NCBI GenBank assembly: GCA_946480525.1
Contig: CAMLLA010000242.1
Span: forward strand, 1-6,543
Reading direction: 5' to 3'
Origin: an uncultured Asticcacaulis sp.
GTDB lineage: Bacteria; Pseudomonadota; Alphaproteobacteria; Caulobacterales; Caulobacteraceae
DNA length: 6,543 bases
The notes below the pieces were generated by a model. That model did not search any database and was not told the origin of the DNA. It worked only from the letters and a program-made list of their open reading frames with translations. The translations under genes were made by a program, and so were the position numbers. Numbering within the stretch: the stretch's first letter is position 1; every line of letters begins with the position of its first letter. Shown here one piece after another: positions 6,496 through 6,543 of the stretch.

Positions 6496-6539
6496 GCGAT
6501 ATGGCGAAAAGTGTAAGCGGTTTTCGCCTTAAATATCGC
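6496..6539 (+). terminator. Terminator-like hairpin, possibly a dispersed palindromic repeat
   Basis: Starting two bases after the dehydrogenase stop, GCGATAT plus GGCGAAAA (6496-6510) pairs with TTTTCGCC (6521-6528) and, after a 4-base TTAA bulge, ATATCGC (6533-6539), around a 10-base loop. The 15 paired bases would end the dehydrogenase transcript or protect its 3' end; the stem carries TTTT inside its right arm rather than a long T-tail after it. The GGCGAAAA...GCGGTTTTCGCC form resembles short palindromic repeats scattered between genes in alphaproteobacteria (from memory, not checked). The window stops 4 bases later, inside TATCGCGATA, itself a palindrome, so the element may extend further. 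Confidence 0.6.
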
Positions 6540-6543
6540 GATA

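Overview
The window reads as a chromosomal segment of a Gram-negative, probably alphaproteobacterial, organism. The reasons are: GC-rich genes with strong third-position G/C bias, a TonB-dependent outer-membrane siderophore-type receptor, a GAF-Fis regulator divergent from an ExaC/AcoD-type aldehyde dehydrogenase, and a GGCGAAAA...TTTTCGCC hairpin after the last gene, of a style I associate with dispersed repeats in alphaproteobacteria. A Caulobacterales-like host is a guess from gene style only; nothing here fixes the genus.

Layout, left to right. (1) Positions 1-889, minus strand: the 5' 296 codons of a FIST-domain sensory protein that runs off the left edge. (2) 890-1080: a short leader for that gene. 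(3) 1081-3243, minus strand: a complete TonB-dependent siderophore receptor of 720 residues with signal peptide, plug and barrel. Its true start is the ATG at 3243, not the upstream in-frame possibility at 3363. (4) 3244-3642: about 400 bp without a gene. The TBDR-proximal part holds a hairpin and two small palindromes; the rest is a strikingly AT-rich stretch (roughly 30% GC over 3421-3540). (5) 3643-4689, minus strand: a 348-residue GAF-(PAS-like)-Fis regulator of the AcoR type that naturally lacks the sigma54-activating AAA+ domain and starts with TTG. (6) 4690-4976: a divergent intergenic region with a 29-bp perfect palindrome and a second site sharing its TGTCG-N7-CGACA core, centres 31 bp apart. 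(7) 4977-6494, plus strand: a complete 505-residue NAD-dependent aldehyde dehydrogenase (ExaC/AcoD type). (8) 6495-6543: a terminator-like hairpin.

Functional reading: the right half is a self-contained module in which the GAF-Fis protein probably senses a small molecule and controls the divergent aldehyde dehydrogenase, and perhaps itself, through the paired TGTCG-N7-CGACA sites. The left half is an iron or nutrient uptake receptor followed on the same strand by a FIST sensor; whether these two are functionally linked cannot be told from the window. The most distinctive elements are the twin operator and its AAA+-less regulator. No wholly new system is evident.
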